Source of the DNA: Ianthella basta
Taxonomy: Eukaryota > Porifera > Demospongiae > Verongiida > Ianthellidae
Assembly: GCA_964019415.1 (NCBI GenBank)
Contig: OZ025869.1
Location: forward strand, 3,024,094-3,088,093
Reading direction: 5' to 3'
DNA: 64,000 nt
The translations under genes were made by a program, and so were the position numbers. Shown here piece by piece: positions 1-9,302 of this stretch; positions within the stretch are counted from its first letter, which is position 1; each line of letters opens with the position of its first letter. Below the pieces are notes generated by a model, which worked only from the letters and a program-made list of their open reading frames with translations, did not search any database and was not told the origin of the DNA.

Positions 1-49
1 CTTGAGATGAGATGGGCTAGCAGCTAATGTATATAACTCAGTTACATGT

Positions 50-245
50 GAAGCGCCAAGAAACAAGCATTCCAGGGATACACACCTAACCAAAATTTAC
101 TTATGCAGTCCCTAATTGTATAAGCTGTCCTAACCACTGTGGGGGCAACAGCCCCTAAGGGCAGGGTCTTCTAACCATCATGACTGAGACATCACACAAG
201 CGCTACTGTCTTGGGATACCTGAAACCATGCATGGCTAATACACA
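50..245 (+). repeat. Upstream repeat module, copy 1
   Basis: This module of about 200 bp recurs upstream of genes 1, 2, 3, 5 and 6 and alone elsewhere. Typical internal pieces are 'GTGAAGC-CT-AAA--CAAG', 'CCTAAGTGCAG-TTTTCC' and 'CATCATGACTGA'. The last two recur inside one module, so it has internal subrepeats. It could be an old interspersed repeat duplicated with the genes, or a shared control region. Confidence 0.6.
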
Positions 246-814
246 AGGCCCTTGTCAGTAGATGTGTATTAAAATGTACACACATGTGCTTGGAACATGT
301 ATCAATTTAATCAGTCATACACAGCTTTATCTCCAATGCTGGAGGTCACTGGAAGTATTATCTAACAGTTCTACACAGGAAATAGTTAGTTCACATTATG
401 CTGTGCTAAATAGAACATGTATAAATTCAGTAATTGGCAGTGCATAGGAAATGCAGCAACAAATTCTATAATTAGGAATGTCCAATCTCCTCCACAGAAA
501 TTAGGTACATTATAGTGCTGAGTAGCTATCTCGTTTCTTTGCTTTTACGCTGGCTACTCATAAATCCCTTTTAACTTTAAAGGAAATGTTTTGTATACTA
601 AAATACATTAGTATAAGTTGTGATCTATGTGTAAAAAATGACCCAATGAATGCAGAAAATGGAACTGAAACATTTGAAGCATTTCTTACTATAATGCTCT
701 TGTGCTCTTGGCAAGGTGTGCAATTTACATTTCTGCTATTATACTTAAACCCTACTTCCTTCTGTATGTGAGATGAGAAAGGTGGACAGTTAACAGCGAT
801 GTATAAATCATTTT
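246..814. other. Spacer upstream of gene 1
   Basis: AT-rich sequence that recurs almost base for base at 8340-8904. It has no convincing coding content; the short open frames here are not conserved in the other gene units. Confidence 0.5.
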
Positions 815-1045
815 ATTTGAAGCCTCTAAAATTGCAAGCTTTCTAGGAACACCTTGCTAAATTAACTTATGCAGCCCCTTCTTGTATGCTGTCCTTACCA
901 CTGTGACAACCATATCCCCTAAGTGTGGTCTCGCACACCATATAGCCCTTCAGCAAGGGGGTCTAGCATGAGAGAAACTCCCTAAGTGCAGCTTTTCCTA
1001 GTCAGTGTGACTGAGCCAGGCATCCCACAAGTGCAAATTTCCTGG
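815..1045 (+). repeat. Upstream repeat module, proximal copy of gene 1
   Basis: A second, diverged copy of the module lies 165-395 bp before the gene 1 start. It contains 'GCAAGCTTTCTAGGAACACC' and 'CTAAGTGCAGCTTTTCCTAG'. A matching copy stands in the same place before genes 2 and 3. Confidence 0.6.
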
Positions 1046-1159
1046 AAATGGAATACATAATTATAGGAATATATAATTATGGGTGCTTGCAAAAGTTTAG
1101 TAATTAGTACTTTGCAATACACATATTAATATGCAAGCCATATATAATCTGGCAAAGCC

Positions 1160-1167
1160 TATAAAAG
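1160..1167 (+). promoter_or_regulatory. TATA box of gene 1
   Basis: TATAAAAG lies 50 bp before the ATG, followed by the block GTAGAGCTGC and then GTGACCA just before the start codon. The same arrangement is found before most paralogues, which supports both the promoter and the chosen start. Confidence 0.75.
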
Positions 1168-1209
1168 GATCTCCACGGTAGAGCTGCGCTTATCACTGAG
1201 TGACCAACA

Positions 1210-2259
1210 ATGAATCTCTCCCTTGTCACTGTGTCCCTGAGCCTCCTCCTGTTTCAGATAGCCGTTGCTGCAGAGAATGTCTGTCCAGGATTTACAGGAC
1301 TCCCAGGCAGGGATGGTAGAGATGGGAAGGACGGCACACCAGGTGTTCCAGGACCTGCAGGACCTCCAGGGACATCAGAGATAACGTACGCTGCATACCA
1401 AGAGTTAAGAGAACAGCTGACAAGTGACATACTGAGCGATCCCAGGTTGGGTGGCGTCTCTACAAATTTGGAAACCTGTTCTACAACCATCAAGACAGCC
1501 TCTTCATGTAAAGAAATCTACGACTGCAACCCAGACAGCCCGTCAGGATACTACTGGAGGAACAGCTCACCTCCAGAGATGATGTACTGTGCAATGAACC
1601 TAACACGCTGTGGCAAAATTACAGGAGGCTGGACAAGAGTAGCACACTTCGATATGACTAGCCAAGTGGAAACCTGTCCTTCTCCATTACAAATTATTGC
1701 CTCCCCTTGGTCATGCTCACGTCGTGGAGGAGCCGGATGCTCATCGGTGAACTACTCTACGTTTGGTATCAACTACACCCAGGTCTGTGGCAGAGCTATT
1801 GGATACCAGCATGCCACTGTAGATGCATTTTTGGGCTATGCTGGCTTGGGCACTGATATTGATTCTCCTTATGTTGATGGCCTGTCCATCACTTATGACA
1901 CACCTCGCCGCCACTTGTGGACTTATGCAGCAGGTTTCTCTGAGTCTGGTGTATCATCTTCAGCAAATTGTCCCTGTGCTGCTAATGAAGGGCGACAGCC
2001 ACCATCCTTTGTGCAGGACCATTACTACTGCGAGTCAGGCAATGCAGGTGATGCTGAATCCCAGTGGTTCACTGAAGACCCACTCTGGGATGGTGAAGGG
2101 TGTCCTACCGGCAACACCTGCTGTGACCCTCCAAACCTGCCATGGTTTAACAGAATAATTGACACATCATCTACTGCTGACATTGAACTGCGCTTATGCC
2201 AAGATGAAAGTACAAGTGAAGATGCATCAGTCGAGCTGTTTGAACTGTACGTGTACTGA
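1210..2259 (+). CDS. Gene 1: secreted collagen-stem protein with fibrinogen-related-like head
   Basis: A single-exon frame of 349 codons. Residues 1-21 are a signal peptide and Cys25 precedes the stem. Residues 30-54 form eight Gly-X-Y triplets. The head (about 95-349) opens with SCKEIYDCNPDSPSGYYW, then GGWTRVA at 139-145, CGRAIGYQ, YVDGLSITYD, a variable loop at 242-253, DPLWDGEGC, and ends ELYVY. The opening resembles fibrinogen-related domains, but the usual calcium-site motif is not seen. NSS, NLT, NYS and NYT are possible N-glycosylation sites. The architecture parallels ficolins, so a secreted oligomeric binding or matrix role is inferred, not shown. The start fits the TATA box and paralogues. 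Trp167 differs from the Arg found in all other copies. Confidence 0.92.
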   Translation: MNLSLVTVSLSLLLFQIAVAAENVCPGFTGLPGRDGRDGKDGTPGVPGPAGPPGTSEITYAAYQELREQLTSDILSDPRLGGVSTNLETCSTTIKTASSCKEIYDCNPDSPSGYYWRNSSPPEMMYCAMNLTRCGKITGGWTRVAHFDMTSQVETCPSPLQIIASPWSCSRRGGAGCSSVNYSTFGINYTQVCGRAIGYQHATVDAFLGYAGLGTDIDSPYVDGLSITYDTPRRHLWTYAAGFSESGVSSSANCPCAANEGRQPPSFVQDHYYCESGNAGDAESQWFTEDPLWDGEGCPTGNTCCDPPNLPWFNRIIDTSSTADIELRLCQDESTSEDASVELFELYVY

Positions 2260-2450
2260 ACTGAGTGAACTGCTGAATAGATTTAGGCTTCATTAGGCCC
2301 CAAGTAGTGCATCTTCATTTACTGACAGTAGAGCTGTTTGTGTAGCCAAGAGCAGCAAGTAATGTAGACTTTATTCAGTTAGCATTGTCATTCTACTTGC
2401 TCAAATGTAGTCTGTACTGTTATTAGTAGAGATCAGTGAAGTTCAATCAC
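2260..2450 (+). other. Conserved 3' flank of gene 1
   Basis: About 190 bp after the stop are shared with every other member of the family, including those on the - strand. They probably contain the 3' UTR. No AATAAA was seen on the coding strand; the complement of TTTATT gives AATAAA only on the opposite strand. Confidence 0.65.
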
Positions 2451-2948
2451 CTCTGTGAGTTGTATGGCTTGCATGAGAAGCAGGTGACTGTTCAACTCAA
2501 GTATGTCCCCTACAGGAACATGCAGTAACTGATGCATATGTCACTATAATAATTATATTGTCCTTTGAGTTAAACTGATGTACATAGCTATACACACCGT
2601 ACCACATTAAGGAGTGAGTATGTATCAAGGCAAAGTGTTCCTAGTACGTATTCATGATCATGATTAGCTAGCCTGTGCGGAGTGCTTTGATCTTGTTTGT
2701 TGCAGATGCCTTAATCAGTTCAAACTGGTTTGTCCTTCTTCAGTTCAAAAGTTTGATATCTGTACCACAGCAGCAAAGGATTTCGTTTCTATGCCCGTTT
2801 AAAAGCCACCTTGGTGTTGATTGCACAAGAGCCAAACTAGCCTCAACTCAAATAGTAGGTGAGCTGGGTCTATATCAGTTTGGGCTGAACTGATTTAGGT
2901 ACGTACAGTTGTGAACGTGCTAAGCTGGCCTCAACTAAATATAGACAT

Positions 2949-3080
2949 ATACAGCGGAACTATCTAAGTTGGTCCCTGTATTAGGCAGCTCTAAGCAGCC
3001 AGCCTCCCCGACCCCAAATGCCACTAAAGCATTGCATTCTACCTCTGTAGAGCAGGCACCTCTTTATAATGGTCAGTCAG
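2949..3080. repeat. Terminal fragment of a pogo-like MITE
   Basis: It starts TA-CAGCGGAAC and runs through an 'ATTAGGCAGC' block to 'CACTAAAGCATTGCA'. A diverged copy is at 20565-20690 and a recent copy is in unit 2. CAGYGGAAC beside TA is typical of pogo/Tigger-like Tc1-mariner ends. No matching right end was found, so it is a fragment. Confidence 0.4.
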
Positions 3081-3577
3081 AACTAGCGTGAAGGTGGCTG
3101 TCTGTCAATCTCCTCTTCCTCCTCCTCATTCAAGGCGGTGATCAGATCAACACAAGTAAACAGTGAGTGGGCACAAGTACTAATTACTACACATGAACAC
3201 AGTACATACACCTCACACCTAACAGTACCCTCACACACCTACACACATGCAGGCACACACTAACATACACACACACACACACACTCGCACACACAAATGC
3301 ACGTAGACGCACACATGCACACTGTGAAAGGAGTGCACCTATAGCTTTAACACATGTACTGTGTTCATGTGCTGCTCATGTTCACTTGTACACTACGCAC
3401 CATTTCCAGGTACAAGAAGGGTATACTGAACATAACACTGGGAAGCAGAATCTGTTACAAATATGAAGCACATGCTTTCTTCCATATACACAGTACAGAG
3501 AGGAGTGGAGAAGAATGAATAGGGGATCGGAGAGGAGGGGAGGGGAAGGGAGGGAATGGAAAGTGTGTGAGCGAACG
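3081..3577. other. Spacer with short CA runs
   Basis: Low-complexity CA-rich sequence (about 3230-3300) and purine-rich tracts. No gene was recognised. Confidence 0.4.
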
Positions 3578-3815
3578 CTCAGAGGAGCTATTGTTTGGGT
3601 TTTCAGGAATACAGCACATCTGGTCGGGTTCATGTGGTTCTCTATTGACATTGGTATTGGCACAGTGACCACAGACATCAGTACAGCATTCATGATGTCA
3701 TTGCTGGAGTGTGAAGTCATGAAAGGGAATGTACCTCTTTGTCTGTTACAACTAAAACACCATCAGTTCTGCTGTTACATGCTATATAAAATTTATATAA
3801 AATTTACTTAGCACT
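3578..3815 (+). repeat. Segment present three times in the window
   Basis: It recurs at 11669-11912 and, more diverged, at 16284-16515. All three copies stay partly open in one frame, but no domain is recognisable. It is best read as a remnant of the older unit that also gave rise to gene 3's neighbourhood. Confidence 0.5.
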
Positions 3816-3906
3816 TTGCAAAAAGGAAGCATTCAAATTTTCCTGAATTTTTACACAAACGGTACCCATAGTCTGGCATGGTATATAATGCGACATAGCT
3901 ATAGCT

Positions 3907-5541
3907 ATTGATAAAGGGGGGATTACTTGAGCGATAAATACGTGGTACACTTTTTTTACCAAAAGGCAAAACGTTTCGGCCCCAAAAGGGCCTTCTTCAG
4001 TTGCACAAGAGTACAAAACAGAACATGCAAGATAAAAGGCAACAGCAGAATAAATAGGGGATGGCAAGTGCACAAGTGACAGGACCTGATGTGTATGAAT
4101 TAAATTAATAAATGAATTTAATGTCAATAAATTGAAATTGTAGTCAAGACGCCATCAGTGCCTGTCACTATTGTGGGGGGGGGGGAGGGAAGGAGGCCTT
4201 GAGGCAGCCCAGCAAGGGTTCAGCAACAAACCAGGGTCTGAGTTCATGGCATTTGGAGTGTTCTTAATGTGTAGTGCCTCTTTGACTCTCCTTCTGTACC
4301 AGTCCACATCCCGGTCCACACACGCCGACTCATTCCATTGTATCTTGTGTCCTGTGTTCCACACATGTGTTGCAATGGCATTGTTCGGGTCAGCTTTCAA
4401 TACGGCTTTCTTGTGCTCTTCAATATGGGTCCTCATCTGTCTTCCTGTCTCTCCGATGTATACTGAGCCACACTCACAGGGAACCCTGTACACTACACAC
4501 TTCTGTTCCTCCTGGGGGGTTGGGGCCTTGACATGAGTGAGGAAGCTTCTTAATGTCCGGGATGACCTGAAGGCTGTCTTGATGTTCAGGGAGCGGCAAA
4601 CCAGACGAATCCTCTCACTCAGTCCTTTGACGTAGGGCAGCACCAGCATCTTCTGTGTCTCATCTTCTGTGCGCGTGGGAGGACGTCTGCGCCTTTTCTT
4701 GAGTACCCCAGCCATGACGGCGTGTGGGTAACCATTTGCCTGGAATACTCTGGACAGGTGGTTCAGTTCCTCTGCGAGACCATCTCCTGTGCAAAGCTGT
4801 TCTGCCCTTGACTTGAGGCATGATACCACACTTGTTTTCACTTGTGGGTGGTGGTGTGAACGGAAGTGGACATATCGGTCAGTATGAGTCTTCTTTCGGT
4901 ACACAGAGGTGGAGAGGGAGTCTCCATTCCTCCTGACCAGCACATCAAGGAACGGCAGCTGGTTCTCCTCTTCAACCTCCATTGTGAACTGGATCTTCTC
5001 ACAGAGATTGTTCAGATGATTCAGGAAGGCGACCAATTGGGTTCTGCCATGGGGCCATATGATGAAGGTGTCGTCCACGTACCTGAGCCAGAGCTTTGGC
5101 TCTCTATCCACTGTTACCAATGCCGTTTGCTCGAAGTCTTCCATGAACAGCCCAGTGACAACTGGCGAAAGAGGTGATCCCATCGCTGTGCCTTCGGATT
5201 GTTGAAAGAACTGGTCCCCGTACATGAAGTACGTGGATTTAAGGCAGAGTTCCATCAGGGAGCACACCTGTTGTGGTGTCATGGCTGTTCTTTCACTGAG
5301 AGACTCATCATGTTCCAGCCTGTCCTTGATGATGACGAGTGCATCCTCCACTGGGACCTGGGTGAAGAGGCTTTTTACATCAAAACTGACCAGGCAATCC
5401 TTGCTGTCAATCTTCACGGATGAGATTGTTTCCACAAAGTGTGTTGAGTTCTTCACAAAGGAGCTGGTACCTCCAGACAGTGGTGAGAGGACTCTCGCAA
5501 GCTCCTTGGCAAGGTCATACGTTGGGGAGCCAATGGTGCAG
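3907..5541 (-). mobile_element. Penelope-like retroelement, copy 1 (5'-truncated)
   Basis: The element reads on the - strand. Its 3' terminal block at 3907-4000 contains the GAAACG hairpin motif. It encodes reverse transcriptase joined to a GIY-YIG endonuclease, the combination that defines endonuclease-bearing Penelope-like elements. The upstream (N-terminal) part is missing: homology with copy 2 stops at about 5541. The left target duplication is shared with copy 2, so both descend from one insertion duplicated with the unit. Confidence 0.88.
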
Positions 5542-5570
5542 TATTTGTTTTTACTGACTAAGAGAAACAA
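4155..5570 (-). pseudogene. Penelope-type reverse transcriptase + GIY-YIG endonuclease, N-terminally truncated
   Basis: An open frame of 471 codons, of which about the first 10 are not element-derived. Visible RT blocks are FDVKSLF (near 63), the QSEGTAMGSPLSP block, and the catalytic YVDD (about 164-167). The HFRSHHHP segment follows. The GIY-YIG module (about 358-390) shows VPCECGSVYIGETGR. Complete Penelope proteins are usually considerably longer, so roughly the N-terminal third is absent and autonomous activity is unlikely. Insertion of such an element would have been by target-primed reverse transcription. Confidence 0.85.
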
Positions 5571-6433
5571 TCACTCAACAAGCAGTTCTTTGTGACCATG
5601 GTGCATGACTGGTGTATAAGTAAAATGCGTGAAAGTGGCCATTTTTATACATATTCCCAATGACACATGGTTACAGTCAATGCCTCGCTTAAATGGGAGC
5701 TTTTTGCTGGAAGCGTGATTGGAGGTTGCATGAGTCCAATTTCACTTTCACAACCACCACCTAAGGCAATTAATTTGCATAAACGCCATTAATTTAATAA
5801 ACCACAATCTTCTTATCATGCACGTTAATCATGATGCTCAAGAATTCTTCTTCAGTTTTCGACAGATGACTGCCAAATGCATATGTGGTTGGAATATGAG
5901 GGGACACTGTAACAGTAACACAGTAGAGCCAAATTTTGTTTATACTCCTTTGCTTGAATTATTGAGTTCACAGTCACTGCAATAATATACATCTATGTAA
6001 AAGTTTGGGTTAATGATGTGGTTGAACATGCACTTCTTGATCTTTCTACCTATCAATGCCAAATATGGAATCAGGAAGAATCCATCATAGTAATCCTAGG
6101 AGTGGCATAAGGTGGTTGGCGTCATTGCCACCTCTTTTTAGATGAAATGAATCAACATAATGCTTGTACAGTATGTGCCCACAGAATTTACATTCAGCCT
6201 AGAGAAAGTGGCAGTTAACATTCATTTTCATTTTTGATTGGCCGTAGATACAGGGTTTTGGCTATGCACTAGTGTTGTGACACATGCACATCACGTCAAC
6301 AGCTGTCAATCATCACGTCAACAGCTGACGTGACGTGCATGTGAGTCACAAGATGACAATGCTACTGATGACAATTTATGCAATGTGCACAATACACGAT
6401 AAATGAACTAGCTAGCTAGATATTATATAAACA
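5542..6433. other. Unassigned spacer, unit 1 only
   Basis: AT-rich sequence not present in unit 2. A local inverted repeat around ATCACGTCAACAGCTG lies at about 6285-6345. No gene was recognised. Confidence 0.4.
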
Positions 6434-6444
6434 ATTGTTGGGCA

Positions 6445-7013
6445 AGACAGGCGTCGCGTGACCCCTCCTCGCGGAAAGGTCAGGTTAAGTCTAATACATT
6501 GACTTGTCCACGCGGAATGCAATTATGCGCTGTGGAATGTAATTATTGTGCAACATTATGCCTCGCTTGTGGCCGTAAGTACGCGCTACGGCTCGCAACA
6601 CTTACCTGATCTTTCATAATAGCCATCAAAGGAGCGACAGCAAAGACTATCGATGTCCCTTCGACCGGCAACACCAGGCCGTACACTGTCGGCGGGCACG
6701 CGTAGCACAAGCTCATGCCGAAGCCGGTCGGCAAAACAGCGAAAACATCCCTCCCAGAAACGATGCCAGACACGACCTGAAGTTGATCTGGCTTCATGGT
6801 AGAATAACCAAAGCGCTAGATGCCTTCCGTCGCAGCGTATAACACTCTCTGGTCTAGCTCTAGTCTGCTGCCATTTGCGGACACGCGAGCGATAAATATT
6901 TCACACCTTTCCTGCAATCTGATTGGGCACGCAACCATTGTGGCGTGCTGCACAAGTCAATGTATTAGACTTAACCTGACCTTCCGCAAGGAGGGGTCAC
7001 GCCACGCCTGACT
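6445..7013. mobile_element. Non-autonomous DNA transposon with 62-63-bp inverted ends, 11-bp TSD and RecQ cargo
   Basis: The ends form inverted repeats of 63 and 62 bp (6445-6507 and 6952-7013), starting AGWCAGGCGTSGCGTGACCC, with three substitutions and one indel. They are flanked by the direct 11-bp repeat ATTGTTGGGCA (6434-6444 and 7014-7024). No transposase is present. The interior is CpG-rich and holds a RecQ helicase exon. Long inverted ends, a TSD near 9-11 bp and captured host sequence recall Pack-MULEs of the Mutator superfamily, but the superfamily is inferred. Confidence 0.8.
6606..6797 (-). pseudogene. Captured exon of a RecQ-like DNA helicase
   Basis: Sixty-four codons begin MKPDQLQVV, then give GRDVFAVLPTGFGMSLCY (Walker A region) and APLMAIMKDQ (motif Ia region), and stop at a GTAAGT splice donor. 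The order and spacing match the start of RecQ-family helicase domains. The Walker A lysine (normally TGxGKS) is Met here, so this copy could not hydrolyse ATP normally. The rest of the helicase is absent. It lies wholly inside the 569-bp transposon, so it is cargo and not a resident gene. Confidence 0.75.
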
Positions 7014-7024
7014 ATTGTTGGGCA

Positions 7025-7717
7025 TGATGGAATGGATCACAGAATGTGAGGACAGTTGCAAGTGGATCGGTCAAAGGATGCATGCAAAGAGGGAGCTCAT
7101 GCAGGGATGACAAATTAAAGCAAGGTATAAGTCTTGTGCCACCAGCCCATATGTGTTTACATTTACTGTTTTTTCCAACTCAATTATATGACCTTGGGTA
7201 CCAATCAGGTTGACAATAGCTAGCTAGTCATGTGTTCAGTTGTATTGTATTGTTGTTGCAGTCATCGATAACCTATTGTCACCTACATAACCTGCATTCT
7301 CCTACTCTCCCATTCCCCCTCTGATCCCCTCACTGCCTAGGTGTTCTCTGACTGTACCACAGTTGCTTCTGCCCATGACCTGGTCTTTGTTGCCTGCCTA
7401 CTGCTTCCCTTAGAGCACCTACAGTGTCTCCAGGTATGGTTAGTAGTAGTTGTGTGTGGGGATTGGGTTTGTTTTGTGAATTAAGTGGTATTGGATTCTG
7501 TGGAAATTCATAATCTAAGTAAATTGAGAAGTTTCCGCTAGTTTACAAGTATGCACACACTCAGTGTCTTTGACCCCTCTAACGTAGGACAGCCTCCAGG
7601 CTCTTGGCTGTCATGGGGATGTAGTATCTATAGAGTGATGTAATGGTTACTTTGAGAGATGCCTGAGGTGATTGGCAAGTCATAGCAATTGAGGGTGTGA
7701 CAGCTATTTGGTTTACA
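7025..7717. other. Unassigned spacer
   Basis: AT-rich sequence with a pyrimidine-rich patch near 7290-7380. No gene or clear repeat was recognised. Confidence 0.35.
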
Positions 7718-7951
7718 CAGTGTCACTTGCGACAGCACAGCATACCACACTAACACTCCTTATGTTATTTAGCAAATAATTAGATGAGCAATACCGCAGC
7801 TTGAAGAAAGGAGGGTCACAGGACGTTTCGGCTCGAGAGCCTTTGTCAACTGTTTACAGTCAGAATCGCTACATCATTACAGAATCACTATCTGGCTTAA
7901 ACAGTGTCACTTGCGACAGCACAGCATACCACACTAACATTCCTTATGTTA
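7718..7951. mobile_element. Short insertion flanked by a 50-bp direct repeat
   Basis: A 50-bp block starting CAGTGTCACTTGCGACAGCA occurs at 7718-7767 and 7902-7951. The left copy continues the ancestral left context and the right copy the ancestral right context (compare 31700-31800 and 43580-43660), so the block was duplicated on insertion of about 134 bp. The insert contains a GAAACG hairpin motif (- strand, 7824-7849). It looks like a very short retroelement-derived copy. Confidence 0.55.
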
Positions 7952-8134
7952 CTCTACCTACACATCAGTATGTTTGGTCCTGAGTGCTAAGCATGGCGGA
8001 AACCAAACCGAGGTATGTCTTATTGTAATGCTCTTCTCTTTGCTTGCCTGTTTATTTTATGCATACAGTAGTAATTTCGTACATACTTGAGATGAGATGG
8101 GCTAGCAGCTAATGTATATAACTCAGTTACATGT

Positions 8135-8335
8135 GAAGCGCCAAGAAACAAGCTTTCCAGGGATACACACCTAACCAAAATTTACTTATGCAGTCCCTAA
8201 TTGTATAAGCTGTCCTAACCACTGTGGGGGCAACAGCCCATAAGGGCAGGGTCTTCTAACCATCATGACTGAGACATCACACAAGCGCTACTTTCTTGGG
8301 ATACCTGAAACCATGCATGGCTAATACACAAGGCT
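8135..8335 (+). repeat. Upstream repeat module, distal copy of gene 2
   Basis: Duplicate of the module at 50-245. Confidence 0.6.
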
Positions 8336-8904
8336 TGTCAGTAGATATGTATTAAAATGTACACACATGTGCTTGGAACATGTATCAATTTAATCAGTCA
8401 TACACAGATTTATCTGCAATGCTGGAGGTCACTGGAAGTATTATCTAACAGTTCTACACAGGAAATAGTTAGTTCACATCTGTGCTAAATAGAACATGTA
8501 TAAATTCAGTAATTGGCAGTGCACAGGAAATGCAGCAACAAATTCTATAATTAGGAATGTCCAATCTCCTCCACAGAAATTAGGTACATTATAGTGCTGA
8601 GTAGCTATCTCGTTTCTTTGCTTTTACGCTGGCTACTCATAAATCCCTTTTAACTTTAAAGGAAATGTTTTGTATACTAAAATACATTAGTATAAGTTGT
8701 GATCTATGTGTAAAAAATGACCCAATGAATGCAGAAAATGGAACTGAAACATTTGAAGCATTTCTTACTATAATGCTCTTGTGCTCTTGGCATGGTGTGC
8801 AATTTACATTTCTGCTATTATACTTCCTACTGTATGTACTAATCCTACTTCCTTCTGTATGTGAGATGAGAAAGGTGGACAGTTAACAGCGATGCATAAA
8901 TCAT

Positions 8905-9135
8905 TTTATTTGAAGCCTCTAAAATTGCAAGCTTTCTAGGAACACCTTGCTGAATTAACTTATGCAGCCCCTTCTTGTATGCTGTCCTTACCACTGTGAC
9001 AACCGTATCCCCTATGTGTGGTCTCGCGCACCATAGCCCTTCAGCAAGGGGGTCTAGCATGAGAGAAACTCCCTAAGTGCAGCTTTTCCTAGTCAGTGTG
9101 ATTGAGCCAGGCATACCACAAGTGCAAATTTCCTG
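8905..9135 (+). repeat. Upstream repeat module, proximal copy of gene 2
   Basis: Duplicate of the module at 815-1045, with the same TTTTCCTAGTCAGTGTGA piece. Confidence 0.6.
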
Positions 9136-9252
9136 GAAATGAAATACATAATTATATGAATATATAATTATGGGTGCTTGCAAAAAAGTTTAGTAATTAG
9201 TACTTTGCAATACACATATTAATATGCAAGCCATATATAATCTGGCAAAGCC

Positions 9253-9260
9253 TATAAAAG
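9253..9260 (+). promoter_or_regulatory. TATA box of gene 2
   Basis: TATAAAAG 50 bp before the ATG, in the same context as gene 1. Confidence 0.75.
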
Positions 9261-9302
9261 GATCTCCACGGTAGAGCTGCGCTTATCACTGAGTGACCAA
9301 CA

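Larger units (their letters stand above)
1..8085. repeat. Tandem duplication unit 1 (gene 1 + Penelope-like element)
   Basis: Position 1 matches position 8086, and the match continues with few differences to about 5541 (8086-13605 in unit 2). The unit carries the upstream repeat modules, gene 1, its 3' flank and the left part of a Penelope-like element. From 5542 to 8085 the sequence has no counterpart in unit 2, so the two copies diverged by a rearrangement inside the retroelement. Since position 1 is the window edge, the real left end may lie outside. Confidence 0.9.

Noticed and set aside
1823-2158. Alternative-frame ORFs inside each collagen-head gene
   Set aside because: They are conserved only because the real frame is; no independent evidence.
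4866-5595. Several + strand frames over the Penelope-like coding region
   Set aside because: Antisense shadows of the reverse transcriptase frame.
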